From the NCBI RefSeq assembly GCF_010667655.1, contig NZ_WHZU01000017.1, forward strand, positions 1-57,502: a DNA stretch of 57,502 bases, read 5' to 3'. The notes beneath the pieces were generated by a model. The model did no database searches. It was not told the origin of the DNA and was given only the letters and a program-made list of their open reading frames with translations. This DNA comes from Bifidobacterium saimiriisciurei. GTDB taxonomy: Bacteria > Actinomycetota > Actinomycetes > Actinomycetales > Bifidobacteriaceae. Within the stretch, counting starts at the first letter, position 1, and the number at the start of each line of letters is the position of its first letter. Position numbers and translations under genes: made by a program. Positions 48,275-56,277 of this stretch are shown here, one piece after another.

Positions 48275-48650
48275 CGTGTATTTTTCTCGTCGTTCGTGAT
48301 GCGATGAACGCTCGGTGAGTTTTCATCGTTTCCGGATGATTAATTGAAATGATGGTCGATGTTATATTGATTATGTCGATATGGCGTCGGCCATCGTTTT
48401 TTCATATCCGCATATGGATGTATGTGTTCCTGCTGCGTCGAAGATCCGGCTGAAAGCGACGGAGCATCCCTGTACTCCGTGATGGGAGAACTAGGCCGTA
48501 TCGTGTAGAAGTCGCAATGAGAGAGTGGGGTTCGGATAAGGGAAAGTTGCCGAGTGAACCCGTGACTCACCGGTAATACAAGGCGGGCGTCATAGGGGTA
48601 TCGTGTCTGGTCGTGTCTGAGCAGGTAAAACGAAGGGGAGATGGAGGAAC
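48275..48650. other. intergenic flank of the island
   Basis: No convincing gene. The first ~120 bases are AT-richer than the surroundings. TCGTGTCTGG and TCGTGTCTGA stand in tandem at 48601-48620, about 30 bases from the tRNA-Pro-type terminator, in the same relative place as the TGTGTCC repeats near the intact tRNA-Pro. This suggests that this flank also once belonged to an integrated element. Confidence 0.5.
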
Positions 48651-48684
48651 AAAAAAGCTCGGAATCGTTGAGATTCCGAGCTTT
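48651..48684 (-). terminator. tRNA-Pro-type terminator, left copy
   Basis: A 13-bp stem (48654-48666 with 48672-48684) with an A-run that becomes a T-tract on the minus strand. It is a near copy of the terminator at 55947-55979 after the intact tRNA-Pro and probably was the original one before integration. Confidence 0.8.
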
Positions 48685-48687
48685 CTG

Positions 48688-48722
48688 GTCGGACCAGCGG
48701 GATTTGAACCCGCGACCCCTTG
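48688..48722 (-). repeat. attachment-site repeat, left (tRNA-Pro 3' end fragment)
   Basis: These 35 bases are identical to 55985-56019, which contain the discriminator, acceptor 3' strand, T-arm and variable-loop part of tRNA-Pro. Identity stops after the fragment, so no tRNA is encoded here. A displaced tRNA 3' end facing an intact tRNA is the standard mark of site-specific integration. Confidence 0.88.
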
Positions 48723-48769
48723 TTATTTTGAAGGGTTGATTCGCTGGTTTCGTTGTTTTCCGCGGTCGC

Positions 48770-48787
48770 TGTGTCCCGGTTGTGTCC
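48770..48787 (+). repeat. TGTGTCC tandem repeats, left end
   Basis: TGTGTCC occurs at 48770-48776 and 48781-48787 (period 11), about 50 bases inside the left attachment repeat. Similar words stand near the right end. They resemble integrase arm-type binding sites; binding is inference. Confidence 0.5.
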
Positions 48788-48872
48788 GCATCGGTTCCAG
48801 TGCTCCCCGGTCGAATGCGACACAATGACTGAGGAGCACTGGAGACGGCGACGAGGCGTTCATTCGGACCGC

Positions 48873-49689
48873 TCATGCGAAACGCAGCCGGTGCGAGGCT
48901 TTCCATCGCTGCCCGGTTCGCTCTACGTGTAGCGGGACGCCGAACATCGATTCGAGACGTTCGTCGGTAAGTCCTTCGTCAAGTGGTCCGGTGAATGTGA
49001 TGGTTCCCGGTGTCGTGTTGCCGTCAAGTGTGGCGTAGATGCGCGGATGCGTGTCGAGGTATGTCATGCACTCGTGTTCCATCATTCGGCCCATCATCGC
49101 GATATGGTCGAATCCGGCGGGGATGTCCTCCACCTGATGCGTGACGAGCAGCATCGTGCGCTCGTCCCCTCGCGAGGCCAGCGCCGACAGTTCTCGCAAT
49201 ACCGTTTCACGGCCACCCAGATCAAGGCCGGTGGTCGGTTCATCGAAGATTAGGAGATCCGCCGGCGAGACGAGCGCGCGGGAGATCATCACCCTCGTGC
49301 GTTCGCCTTCTTGTATGCCTCGTCAGCCGAATCCTTCGTTCCTCGTGGAATCCCCGAGGCGACGACCGTGAGCGGGTTCATTCCCGACCCGATGTTGTGC
49401 CCGAACGCCGCCGAGACGATGGCCACGCGGGTGCGACGGCGCTCCGGGTCCGAGCCCGCGACTGTTCGGTCCCCGAAGACGCGCAGTTCGCCGACGTTGG
49501 GGTAGGTGCGCATCGCGATCATTTCCAGCAGTGTGGATTTTCCACTCCGTTCGGTCCGAACAGCACCCATCGTCCGCCGGTGGCAATGGTGAGGTTTACG
49601 TCGGCAAGGATCAGCCGCCGATTGCGATAGTAGCCCACCGACCTGGCTAGTACCATTGCGTCGTAGGGTGTTTCGCCGAGCATGGTCAT
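48873..49689 (-). pseudogene. ABC transporter ATPase, broken
   Basis: The minus strand encodes most of an ABC ATPase in shifted frames. The start (49689) overlaps the stop of the MFS gene upstream. Reading FGPNGV, the frame breaks inside Walker A: one G appears missing, and GKSTLLEMIA resumes in another frame near 49545. A second break near 49290 removes the segment before the signature; ERTRVMISRAL, LLIFDEPTTGLDL (Walker B) and LLVTHQ (H-loop) are read in a third segment ending at 48873. No full-length protein can be made. The intact gene would have been translationally coupled to the MFS gene. A sequencing error could explain one break but hardly both. Confidence 0.8.
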
Positions 49690-50933
49690 CGCCCCGCTTC
49701 CTTATTCCGTCCGATGATGATGCCGATGGCGGTCTGTGCGACGGCTAGTATGGCCAGCATGATGAGCACCGTCCGCCATCCCGAGGTGATGTCATAGATC
49801 GTTCCGGCCAACGTGGGACCGACTGCGGCGAGCAGGTATCCGACGCATTGAGCCATGCCCGACAGTTGCGTCGTCTCCTCGGTGGTCGAGGTCTTCAATC
49901 CGATCAATGAGAGTGCCACGACCAGAGAGCATCCCGAGCCGATGCTGGCGACGATGATCCACAGCAGGTCGAGCCGCGGTGCGAATGCCAGTCCGAGCGC
50001 ACCGATGGCCAATGGCACGCTGGCGACGACAACGGCGGCGACCTGGCTGTCGCCCTTCAGCAGCACGGGGATGAGCAGTCCCATGACGATACCGACGAGC
50101 TGGAAGACCGCCAGATGCCAGCCGGTCCGGTCGGCGGGCACGCCGAAGGAGACCTCGATGGTGGGCAGCCAGGTGACGCACACGTAATAGTTCACGGATT
50201 GCAGCCCCATGAACAGGGTGACGGCCCATGCCTCCGGCCTTTTCCACATGGAGACGCGGAGTCTGGTCTCCGATGCCGTACTCTGTCGGCTGCGGGGCTG
50301 CGCATCGGTGGCGGTCTTCGCAGCCGGGGTCGTCCTTTGCGCATTCGCCCGTGAACGCCATAGCCACAGCAGCGTGACGATTCCGGCGGGAATGGCCCAG
50401 ATGCCGAGCGTGCCCTGCCACCCGATTGCATCGGACAGGGGCAATGCCGCGGCCGAGGCGAACGCGGCCATGCCGGTCATGCATGCGGAGTATATGCCGG
50501 TGGCAAGTGATGTGTGACCGGGGTAATCGCGTTTGACTATGGCCGGCACCAGAACGTTGCCCACCGCGATCGAGCAACCGATGACGAGCGTGCCGGCCCA
50601 CAATCCGATGGTGCCACATGCCGAACGGATCACGATGCCGAGCGTCAGGAACGCCATTGCGGCCAGCACGGTGCGTTCGATGCCGAGGCGTTCGGCGGCC
50701 CGGTGCACCATCGGGGAGACGACGGCGAACGCGAGGATGGGCAACGAGCCGAGCAGGCCCTGCATCGTCGCGTTGAGATGTTCGGACGTCCCTATCCGTG
50801 GCAGCAGCGGGCCGACGGATGTGAGCGGGGCTCGCAGATTCAGCGCGACGACGAAGACCAGCGCGGTCAGTATCGATGCGGCGAGTCGCGATGCCGACGA
50901 TGGGATGTGATGATGTTCTGTTATCTGTTCCAT
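49686..50933 (-). CDS. MFS transporter, CynX/NimT-like
   Basis: A 415-residue major-facilitator protein with about twelve membrane segments. ALNLRAPLTSVGPLLPRI at the start and FMGLQSVNYYVCVTWLPTIE at the start of the second half are typical of the CynX/NimT branch, whose members handle cyanate, nitroimidazoles or unknown small solutes. The central cytosolic loop (~residues 195-230) is Thr/Ala/Arg-rich. I see no ribosome binding site before the ATG at 50933. A run of ten G (ten C on the coding strand) stands 56-65 bases upstream. TetR-type gene precedes it on the same strand; the broken ABC ATPase gene follows with overlapping stop/start. Confidence 0.85.
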   Translation of the reverse strand: MEQITEHHHIPSSASRLAASILTALVFVVALNLRAPLTSVGPLLPRIGTSEHLNATMQGLLGSLPILAFAVVSPMVHRAAERLGIERTVLAAMAFLTLGIVIRSACGTIGLWAGTLVIGCSIAVGNVLVPAIVKRDYPGHTSLATGIYSACMTGMAAFASAAALPLSDAIGWQGTLGIWAIPAGIVTLLWLWRSRANAQRTTPAAKTATDAQPRSRQSTASETRLRVSMWKRPEAWAVTLFMGLQSVNYYVCVTWLPTIEVSFGVPADRTGWHLAVFQLVGIVMGLLIPVLLKGDSQVAAVVVASVPLAIGALGLAFAPRLDLLWIIVASIGSGCSLVVALSLIGLKTSTTEETTQLSGMAQCVGYLLAAVGPTLAGTIYDITSGWRTVLIMLAILAVAQTAIGIIIGRNKEAGR

Positions 50934-50988
50934 GATGATTGACTAGATGATTGAGAGTATCCGTGTGATGATGCCGTTGATTCGTATA

Positions 50989-50998
50989 GGGGGGGGGG
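50989..50998. repeat. homopolymer of ten G
   Basis: Ten consecutive G on the + strand lie in the 71-base gap between the TetR-type gene and the MFS gene (both minus strand). Homopolymers of this length slip during replication, and it sits where a promoter or leader for the MFS gene would be. Confidence 0.9.
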
Positions 50999-51004
50999 TG
51001 TTCG

Positions 51005-51547
51005 TTATCGTCCGTCGGGGATCCGAGCGGCGATGGCGTTGAGGTTTTCGACGACCGCCGCGATGATCTCGTCGTCGCTTTGTCCGCCTTCCAGCTTGAG
51101 CAGGCCAAGCGAGTGGAGGGCCCCGGCGATGGAGAAGACGGCGGCGATGCGCTCGCGCTCGTTCGCTGCTCGGGCGGAGTAACGTTCGACGAGCATCGAT
51201 TCGATTTTGCGGAACATGGCTTCGGGGCGGCCTGCGAACAGGACGCGCAGATCGTCGATCTGGCTGTCGATGGCCGGTCTCCAGCCATTGAGGAATGCGG
51301 GTGGATCGGACAGGATTTTGTCCTTGTCGGGGTAATGCTCCAGCATCGCGTCGATGGTCTCGTCCTCAAGCTTGTCGTTGAGGTCGTATACGTCGAGGTA
51401 ATGCTTGTAGAACGTGCTCGGGTTGACGAGCGCAAGGTCGCAGATGTCCTTGACCTTGACCTTCGAGACCGGAACTCCTGATGCCCGTAGGCGCAGAAAC
51501 GCCTCGCGGATTGCCTTGCGGGTTTTGACGATGCGCAGATCGGTCAC
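51005..51547 (-). CDS. TetR-family transcriptional regulator
   Basis: A 180-residue protein. The N-terminal helix-turn-helix (RKAIREAFLRL then VKVKDICDLALVNPSTFYKHYLD) is characteristic of TetR, and the rest is a variable helical ligand-binding domain. Start is GTG at 51547 with AAAGGAG before it. It is divergent from the DHA2 transporter gene; TetR proteins commonly repress a divergent exporter gene and are released by the exported compound. A likely operator is in the shared 187-base gap. The ligand is unknown. Confidence 0.88.
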   Translation of the reverse strand: MTDLRIVKTRKAIREAFLRLRASGVPVSKVKVKDICDLALVNPSTFYKHYLDVYDLNDKLEDETIDAMLEHYPDKDKILSDPPAFLNGWRPAIDSQIDDLRVLFAGRPEAMFRKIESMLVERYSARAANERERIAAVFSIAGALHSLGLLKLEGGQSDDEIIAAVVENLNAIAARIPDGR

Positions 51548-51685
51548 TATGCTCCTTTCGTCCTGCCGGTAGCGTCATTCCTGCTCCGTCCATAAGCCGC
51601 GTGTTGTTCGACGATTCAGGCGAATCGTCGAATAAGCGAGAAATGTCGCATATCGGTGGTTGTCATCCGTTGTGTTTCGATAATA

Positions 51686-51717
51686 ATTGATGCTCGTTGA
51701 ATAATCAATAACTATTG
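51686..51717 (+). promoter_or_regulatory. candidate TetR operator
   Basis: Overlapping inverted repeats in an AT-rich stretch: ATTGAT-N12-ATCAAT (51686-51691/51704-51709) and CAATA-AC-TATTG (51706-51717). They fall before the DHA2 GTG at 51735, where a promoter is expected (TTGAAT at 51697-51702 may be a -35). Recognised by symmetry and place only. Confidence 0.4.
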
Positions 51718-51734
51718 TTTATCGGAGTGTTATT

Positions 51735-53147
51735 GTGAAACTTGGCATCAACAGAAAACAATGGATCATGGTCATCGTGCTGCTCATGGGCACATTGCTG
51801 GCCGTGCTCAACATGTCGGTGGTCACGCCGGCGCTGCCGTCCATCATGAAGGACCTCGGGGTGGATTCCACCACCGTTCAGTGGCTGTCCAGCGGCTATT
51901 CTCTGGTCGAGGCGATGGTCATCCCGCTCGCAGCGTTCCTCATGGGGCGCTTCTCCACCCGCAGACTGTTCATTGGATGCATCTCATTGTTCGCGGCCGG
52001 CAGTCTCGTCGCCGCATTCGCGTCGACCTTCCCCCTGCTCATGGTCGGCCGGGTGCTGCAGGCCCTGTGCACCGGCGCGATCATGCCGATGGTCACCGCG
52101 GTGATCCTGCTCGTGTTCCCCAAGGAAAGCCGCGGTACGGCAATGGGCATCACAGGACTCGTCGTCGGTTTCGCCCCGGCGCTCGGCCCGTCCGTCTCCG
52201 GCGTGATCATCGACTCGTTCGGCTGGCGCACGCTGTTCGTCATCATGGCGGCCGTCTCGCTGATCGTCATCGCGTTGGCCGCCGTCTACCTGCGTAACTT
52301 CGACGGCTTCCAACCGGGTGCGTTCGACCTTGTCTCCGTGCTGCTCTCCTCGGTCGGTCTGGCATGCCTGTTGTACGGGCTGTCCACGTTCACGTCCACC
52401 GGCAACATGATGCTCACCGTCTCGCTGATCGTCGTCGGCGTGCTGCTCGTGGCCGTGTTCGTGCGCCGACAGCTCAAGGCGAGGGAACCGATGCTGCGCG
52501 TCGGAATCCTCGCCAACCGCACCTACGCGCATTCGGTGATCATCGTGGCATGCATGCAGGCGGCCCTCATGGGTTGCAACGTCATGGTGCCGATGTTCAT
52601 CCAGACCGTGCTCGGCGCATCCGCCACCGCCAGCGGGCTCGTCATGCTTCCCGGCGCCCTCATAGGCGCATGCTGCGGTATCGTCTCAGGCCGCATGTTC
52701 GACAAATACGGCATCCGCAAGGTCGCCCTGCCCGGCCTGACGGTCATGACCATCGGCGGCGTGCTCATGGCTCTGCTCGGCGCGGACGCCTCGGTCATCC
52801 TCACGGCATGCGCCTATACCGTGCTCTACGCGGGACTCATGTTCGCCATGACCCCGGTGAACACCTGGGGCATCAACGCACTCGACAACGAACACATCGG
52901 GCACGCGCAAAGCGTGACCAACACCGTCGGACAGATCGCCTCCTCGATGGGCACGGCCCTCATCGTATCCATCTCCGCGCTGTCCACCACCCTCGCGCCC
53001 ACCGCCACCGGGCACGCGCAATCCATACTCGGCTCGACGCTGGCATTCGCCGCCATCGCGGTCATCCTCGCGGCCGCCCTCGTCACAGCGCTTCTGGCGA
53101 CTCGAACGCACCGAGGCATGACGAAACGGACTCTCGTCGGACAGTGA
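51735..53147 (+). CDS. DHA2-family MFS drug exporter
   Basis: A 470-residue exporter with about fourteen membrane segments. LLAVLNMSVVTPALPSIMKDLG (helix 1 with motif D1-like sequence), VQWLSSGYSLVEAMVIPL and GRVLQALCTGAIMPM are typical of EmrB/QacA-type DHA2 proteins, which expel diverse toxic lipophilic compounds using proton influx. The start is GTG 51735 with CGGAG. It faces the TetR gene and is followed after 48 bases by the lipocalin-like gene, probably in one transcript. Confidence 0.88.
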   Translation: MKLGINRKQWIMVIVLLMGTLLAVLNMSVVTPALPSIMKDLGVDSTTVQWLSSGYSLVEAMVIPLAAFLMGRFSTRRLFIGCISLFAAGSLVAAFASTFPLLMVGRVLQALCTGAIMPMVTAVILLVFPKESRGTAMGITGLVVGFAPALGPSVSGVIIDSFGWRTLFVIMAAVSLIVIALAAVYLRNFDGFQPGAFDLVSVLLSSVGLACLLYGLSTFTSTGNMMLTVSLIVVGVLLVAVFVRRQLKAREPMLRVGILANRTYAHSVIIVACMQAALMGCNVMVPMFIQTVLGASATASGLVMLPGALIGACCGIVSGRMFDKYGIRKVALPGLTVMTIGGVLMALLGADASVILTACAYTVLYAGLMFAMTPVNTWGINALDNEHIGHAQSVTNTVGQIASSMGTALIVSISALSTTLAPTATGHAQSILGSTLAFAAIAVILAAALVTALLATRTHRGMTKRTLVGQ

Positions 53148-53195
53148 CCGAAACGACAACGTATCAACAGACACGGAACCAAAACGAAACGAGAC

Positions 53196-54215
53196 ATGAT
53201 GAACACCACGAACAACTCGCTGACCCACAACATCCGTACCTTCCACCACGGCACCGAACCGCTGGTGGATCCCATCCAAGACACATTCATACGCACCGAC
53301 AAAGTCGGCAACTCATGGTTCTGGGTCGGTCATTTCGAGACGGACGGCCACACCCTTGACTTTATGTACCATGTCAGCGTCCTGCAGTTCTCCAAATACC
53401 TGCCGGTGCGCATGATCAACAGCGTGCTGTCCATCACCGATGAGACCGGACGCATCTACCGTCACGAAGACCGCTTTTACAAGGTCAGGCGAGGACAGGT
53501 CGCAGGCCAGGGACTGCACATCCACACCGACAAGGACGTCATCGAAGGCGACCTCGACAACATGCGCATCGCATCGGCCATGCCGGACGGATCCATCTAC
53601 CTCGACCTGCACGGCACCGGATATCCACTCTACAGTCTCGGTACCGGCTACTTCCAGATTGCCGGAGTGGCCAACTACCAATACTCGTTCCCGCACATGG
53701 CTGCCAAAGGCGTCATCACTCTCGACGGCCAGCGCCACGAGGTGGAGGGAATGGTATGGATGGACCGTCAGTTCGCCGGCATGCCCAAAGGCAGAAGCCT
53801 CAAGGACGGCTACAACTGCAAATGGCTGTGGATGAACCTCTGCTTCGATAACGATCCCGACGTGATCAGCCTATGGGGTGTAACCGAACTGGCCACGGGC
53901 AGCGAACATTGCTGGGCCAGCGTCCTGCATGAGGACGGCACCCAATCTTCCGCCGGCGTGGATCCGATGGTCGGCGACTCCTTCAACGTGTGGGAAAGTC
54001 CTGTGACCGGCATGAAATACCCAACCGGATGGACCATCTCCATCCCTGAATGGGAAGCGAAACTCACCGTCACATCCATCATGGACGAACAGGAAATCGC
54101 TTCGCCGAACCCCTCGGGGCGCAAATACGAAGGCGCAAGCCAAGTGGTCGGCACCTACCGAGGACACTCGGTAACGGGCCACTGCTGCCTCGAACTCGTC
54201 GGAGGATGGAACTAA
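53196..54215 (+). CDS. CrtC/AttH lipocalin-like protein
   Basis: A 339-residue protein without signal peptide. The end of the protein (YEGASQVVGTYRGHSVTGHCCLELVGGWN) and the middle GMVWMDRQFAG segment match the double beta-barrel lipocalin-like fold of carotenoid 1,2-hydratase (CrtC) and AttH-type proteins, which bind or modify hydrophobic ligands. No carotenoid genes are near. Two adjacent ATGs (53196, 53199). Its 3' end is overlapped on the other strand by the overlong holin frame. Sitting just after an exporter gene, it may modify or carry the exported lipophilic compound (inference). Confidence 0.75.
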   Translation: MMNTTNNSLTHNIRTFHHGTEPLVDPIQDTFIRTDKVGNSWFWVGHFETDGHTLDFMYHVSVLQFSKYLPVRMINSVLSITDETGRIYRHEDRFYKVRRGQVAGQGLHIHTDKDVIEGDLDNMRIASAMPDGSIYLDLHGTGYPLYSLGTGYFQIAGVANYQYSFPHMAAKGVITLDGQRHEVEGMVWMDRQFAGMPKGRSLKDGYNCKWLWMNLCFDNDPDVISLWGVTELATGSEHCWASVLHEDGTQSSAGVDPMVGDSFNVWESPVTGMKYPTGWTISIPEWEAKLTVTSIMDEQEIASPNPSGRKYEGASQVVGTYRGHSVTGHCCLELVGGWN

Positions 54216-54684
54216 CAACACCGGCCCATTTTCCGAAAAACACCGGCATCGGTCCAATTCCGCCAACCCGCCGAAGAAAGCCACAACCCGACGAACCGAT
54301 GAACAAGGGATTTGGAATGGGCACTGAATGAATAGCCTTTCGGGAGCTCTCGCACAAGTTAAGCCCGTCTCGCGCACAACACGAGACGGGCTTAGCTCTT
54401 TGTTTAGCTTCACTGTCTTTGCTGAGCTTGCCGCCGAACGCTTGGTTCATCAAGGTGTAGACGGCTTGTGCGACGCCGATGACGCCGGTGAGGACGATGC
54501 CCCAGCCGTAGCCGTGGAAGCCGTTGGTTGCGGCGATGGCGATGACGCCGAGCAGGATGCTCACGCCGAGGCTGGTCAGGCCCACGCAGTCGGCGGGGAT
54601 GTACTTCTTGAACGTCTGTACCAAGGCGGGTGCGACGAGGACGACGATGCCGGCGGCGAGGGTGGTCGCTGCGGAAATATCCAT
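54079..54684 (-). pseudogene. phage holin gene with lost end
   Basis: The first ~85 residues are a holin-like protein: MDISAATTLAAGIVVLVAPA, then hydrophobic segments (SLGVSILLGVIAIAA, GWGIVLTGVIGVAQAVYTLM) and a short charged end (GGKLSKDSEAKQ). The frame then runs on for ~115 residues through a terminator hairpin (54361-54393) and into the antisense of the lipocalin gene. Normal holins of this kind end near the charged segment, so the stop was lost by a small indel or at a junction. Whether the product is functional is unclear. GGAGAAGATT precedes the ATG. The LysM lysin fragment lies just upstream, a lysis cassette order. Confidence 0.7.
54361..54393 (-). terminator. terminator within the run-on holin frame
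   Basis: A 12-bp perfect stem (54361-54372 with 54382-54393) with a 9-base loop. In phage order it would have ended the lysis cassette on the minus strand. Confidence 0.75.
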
Positions 54685-54767
54685 GAATCTTCTCCTTAGT
54701 TGGTTTTTGGATATGGAAGCGGCGGCCTCCGGCGCGGTGCCGAAGGCCGCAGGCGGACGGCACGCGT

Positions 54768-55123
54768 CTAGTAGCGCAGCTGCTGTCCGGGGTAGATCAG
54801 GTTCGGGTTCCTGAGGTTGTTGAGCTGGGCGACGCGCTACCAGCCGGAAGCGCCGAAGATGCCGCTCAGCGTCTCGCCGCTTCTCACGACGTGGATCCGC
54901 GCGCCGGCACCGGTGTTCGCCGCCGGAGTATTGTTGCCGCGGTAGACGACGGTCTGGCCGGGCCAGATGCGGTGGATGTTGCCGGAAGGTACGCTCCACG
55001 CGGTCACGGGCCCGAGTCCTGTTCGCGCGGCGATGCCGCTGATGGTGCCGCCGGAACGCACCACCACGCTGTACCCGCTGCCGGCGCTCGGCTTGGATGG
55101 CTGAGGCGTGGGGGCCGGCGTAA
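54768..55123 (-). pseudogene. LysM endolysin, C-terminal remnant
   Basis: The minus strand encodes a Pro/Ser linker and two LysM peptidoglycan-binding repeats: one with GISGIAARTGL-like sequence (GTISGIAARTGLG, then IWPGQTVVY), one with VVRSGETLSGIFGASGW. The second is cut by an in-frame TAG (54837-54839) and resumes for 22 codons (RVAQLNNLRNPNLIYPGQQL) to the natural stop at 54768. The catalytic N-terminal domain is absent; upstream of about 55123 the frame has no lysin similarity. So the gene is both truncated and interrupted. It belongs with the holin gene as a decayed phage lysis cassette. Confidence 0.78.
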
Positions 55124-55300
55124 CTGTTTGCAATCTTCTACCAGTCACGACCATCTGTACATGAATTCGTCGGAAACGCCTCACGCCCGACCGACACGGC
55201 CACGTCACGTTGAGCGGCATCGTGCCGCTGCTGCGCCGACGATACCGCTGAGAACAACAGGATGGCTTGACATCCATGATTGGGAGAGTGGGGCCGTAGC

Positions 55301-55780
55301 ATGAACAATGTGGAAGAAGCGACGCGGTGGCAGCGTGGCGAACTGTTCTCATGGTGCTTGGTCGCGAACGTCGTGGACGAGCACGAGGTCGGTCAGGACC
55401 ATCACATCGAGCACGGCACTAAGATCTTCAGCCCCGGCACGAAGGTGTACGTATCGTCCATCTGGCGTGACAGTTCCTTCGACCATGGCGGCGTGCTGCG
55501 CGTCATCGGCAAACCGCGCAAGCAGTGGAGACTCGCCGTCGTCTACATCCGGCGTGACCGTTTGACGAACTTCTGCGTCAGGAAGGTGTTCGATCCGAAG
55601 GCGCTGCGTTGCATGGCGAGAGACGAAGGACAGGACCGGCCGCGGCCGGGAAGGTTCAGCATCTGGTGGGGCAGGAACGAGGAAGCCCGCAAACGGGTCG
55701 AGGAACAAGCGGCCTACTACAATCAGGACATCTATTCGGTCAGGCAACGCGAACGGTACCTCTCGACAAAAACCGTGTGA
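55301..55780 (+). CDS. unrecognised 159-residue protein in the island
   Basis: I do not recognise the family. The protein is soluble-looking and rich in Arg, Trp and charged residues. An N-terminal part with GTKVYVSSIWRDSSFDHGGVLRVIGK looks like a small beta-domain (SH3-like spacing), and the C-terminal third (FSIWWGRNEEARKRVEEQAAYYNQD) is helical. ATG 55301 is preceded weakly by GGGAGAG about 17 bases away. It is intact in an island where other genes are broken, which hints that it is still useful or recently arrived. Confidence 0.55.
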   Translation: MNNVEEATRWQRGELFSWCLVANVVDEHEVGQDHHIEHGTKIFSPGTKVYVSSIWRDSSFDHGGVLRVIGKPRKQWRLAVVYIRRDRLTNFCVRKVFDPKALRCMARDEGQDRPRPGRFSIWWGRNEEARKRVEEQAAYYNQDIYSVRQRERYLSTKTV

Positions 55781-55882
55781 AGAAACTGTGGGGTAGGCTT
55801 CGCGTCGGATAAACGCGGGCCGTGCGGCCGCGAGACGACACGCCCTCCATATGAGGCGTGTCGGGGTAGGGGCGTGTTCCGT

Positions 55883-55913
55883 TGTGTCTCGGATTGTGTC
55901 CGTAGTTGTGTCC
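55883..55913 (+). repeat. TGTGTC(C/T) tandem repeats, right end
   Basis: Three copies at 55883-55889, 55895-55901 and 55907-55913 with an exact period of 12 bases, ~75 bases from the right attachment repeat. They echo the left-end copies at 48770-48787. Likely integrase arm sites. Confidence 0.55.
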
Positions 55914-55946
55914 AATCGGATAAGAACACGGCGTGTCGCAAGATAC

Positions 55947-55979
55947 AAAAAAAGCCCGGAATCGTTGAAATTCTGGGCT
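55947..55979 (-). terminator. tRNA-Pro terminator
   Basis: A stem of about 10 bp (55953-55962 with 55970-55979, including a wobble pair) with a T-run on the minus strand after the tRNA-Pro gene. It is a diverged copy of the hairpin at 48651-48684. Confidence 0.8.
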
Positions 55980-55984
55980 AAATC

Positions 55985-56059
<75 letters not shown>

Positions 56060-56277
56060 ATGTCGCTTGCGCAACGAGTAGATAATATACCCGTCGGAAA
56101 TATGATTGTCAAAAGCGCTGTCGACTCGGCGTGTCTTGTTGAGGATCATGGCTTATGCCCAAAGCTACGAACGGCGATCTCAACGAAAACATAGTTTCAT
56201 AGTCTCTGGTAGGCAACCTGTCAGGGAACGTGCCCATCCTTTACCGTGGATATGAATACTATTCAAGGAGATCTGGT

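Noticed and set aside
48340..48906. A 188-codon minus-strand frame through the left attachment repeat
   Set aside because: It reads through the tRNA fragment and its terminator; the translation is low-information and has no family signature.
49792..51435. A 547-codon frame on the minus strand across the MFS and TetR genes
   Set aside because: It is a different frame of two recognised genes on the same strand, with a Ser/Thr/Arg-rich composition and no ribosome binding site.
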